From IMG/VR virus record IMGVR_UViG_3300017751_000334, positions 1-20,194 of that record: a DNA stretch of 20,194 nucleotides. The stretch is one strand, 5' to 3'. The notes under the pieces are model-generated. The model had not been told where the DNA came from. It saw only the letters and a program-made list of their open reading frames with translations, and did not search any database. This DNA is from a virus. Both the position numbers and the translations under genes were made by a program. Every line of letters starts with the position of its first letter. Positions within the stretch are counted from its first letter, which is position 1. Shown here one piece after another: positions 19,885 through 20,194 of the stretch.

Positions 19885-20045
19885 TGAACGACAAACAATT
19901 AAAGCGTCATCGTGACTTGGTTCGCCGCCTCAAGCAAGAGAAACGGCAGACACCAGAGTGGCACGAAAAAAAACGCTTGACACTTGAAAGAGCATGGAGT
20001 AGGTTTCACCCAATGGAACTGACACGAAAGGACAATGACGAATGA
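19884..20045 (+). CDS. Small basic hypothetical protein (53 aa)
   Basis: 53 codons from the ATG at 19884, preceded by GAGGAGAAGG. It is strongly basic, a single-helix type sequence (KQLKRHRDLVRRLKQEKRQ, HEKKRLTLERAW). The upstream frame extension is a shadow. A DNA- or RNA-binding peptide is possible on charge. It overlaps the next gene (ATGA). Confidence 0.62.
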   Translation: MNDKQLKRHRDLVRRLKQEKRQTPEWHEKKRLTLERAWSRFHPMELTRKDNDE

Positions 20046-20176
20046 AACGACAGACCAAGAAACAGAAGCTGCGTAGTATCCGCCGCCGTGCAATCACTGC
20101 GCAGAACAATAGTTCTCGAAAGATAACGCTAACTGAAGCAATGAAAGAGGTTCAAAATGTTTCGAATGATGTATAA
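20042..20176 (+). CDS. Small basic hypothetical protein (44 aa)
   Basis: 44 codons: KRQTKKQKLRSIRRRAITAQ, then SSRKITLTEAMKEVQNVSND. Starts ATGA overlapping the previous stop. Very basic N-terminus followed by a helix. No known family. It continues the same gapless chain, which is the main reason to call it. Confidence 0.5.
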   Translation: MKRQTKKQKLRSIRRRAITAQNNSSRKITLTEAMKEVQNVSNDV

Positions 20177-20194
20177 ATCAACAGGCTTTTCCCC
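20157..20194 (+). CDS. Start of the next gene (cut by the window edge)
   Basis: An ATG at 20157 with a GAGGT Shine-Dalgarno nine bases upstream overlaps the end of the previous gene and stays open to the window edge (MFRMMYKSTGFSP). Too short to identify. Confidence 0.4.
   Translation, partial: MFRMMYKSTGFS

Noticed and set aside
1-20194. Search for tRNA genes, CRISPR arrays, insertion sequences, integrase or attachment sites
   Set aside because: No cloverleaf-like segment, spacer-repeat array, transposase or recombinase motif was seen; the repeats found are coding repeats or phased short iterons.

Overview
This window is the centre of a tailed double-stranded DNA phage genome, probably podovirus-like and probably infecting a proteobacterium from an aquatic habitat. 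The type is inferred from three things. The P22/SU10-style order terminase, portal, scaffold, capsid and head-tail adaptors is present. No tape-measure or tail-tube gene is visible. Several small basic proteins belong to families I associate with environmental phages. The host cannot be fixed from the sequence. No integrase, repressor, tRNA, CRISPR array or insertion sequence was seen, so a lytic phage is likely but not proven.

Left two thirds (1-13115) is the virion module, entirely on the minus strand and transcribed right to left: large terminase, a 23-residue membrane peptide, portal, a 60-residue protein, a GroES-like co-chaperonin, a scaffold, a conserved hypothetical, a probable head decoration protein, the major capsid protein, a small beta-rich protein, a first adaptor-like protein, six small or medium very basic proteins, a second adaptor-like protein, two tandem Cys-motif paralogues, and the start of a repeat-containing tail fibre that runs off the left edge. 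Genes mostly abut or overlap by TAATG/TAGTG junctions. Four sites carry a near-identical sigma70-like promoter (TTG...-17 bp-TATAAT), so this module appears to be driven in segments: terL, portal to GroES, scaffold to capsid, and adaptor to fibre.

The middle (13116-14266) is about 1.15 kb without a convincing gene. It holds a plus-strand promoter and a terminator that bracket a gene-less ~180-nt transcript, the face-to-face minus-strand terL promoter, clusters of TTGGCA repeats spaced exactly 10 bp, an 11-bp G-rich inverted repeat, AT-rich tracts, and a segment with strong A-over-T skew. It looks like the control hub and a candidate replication origin.

Right third (14267-20194) is a plus-strand array of about 24 small genes, most overlapping by a few bases, many encoding acidic proteins. 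Recognisable members are a HhH-glycosylase-like protein, an Api92/DUF1281-like protein, a DUF3846 protein, a 55-residue ArfA-like ribosome-rescue factor and a SleB-type cell-wall hydrolase (endolysin). Three tiny membrane proteins (58, 53 and 33 residues) lie among them; two are candidate holins. This is probably the early/host-takeover region with lysis genes embedded in it.
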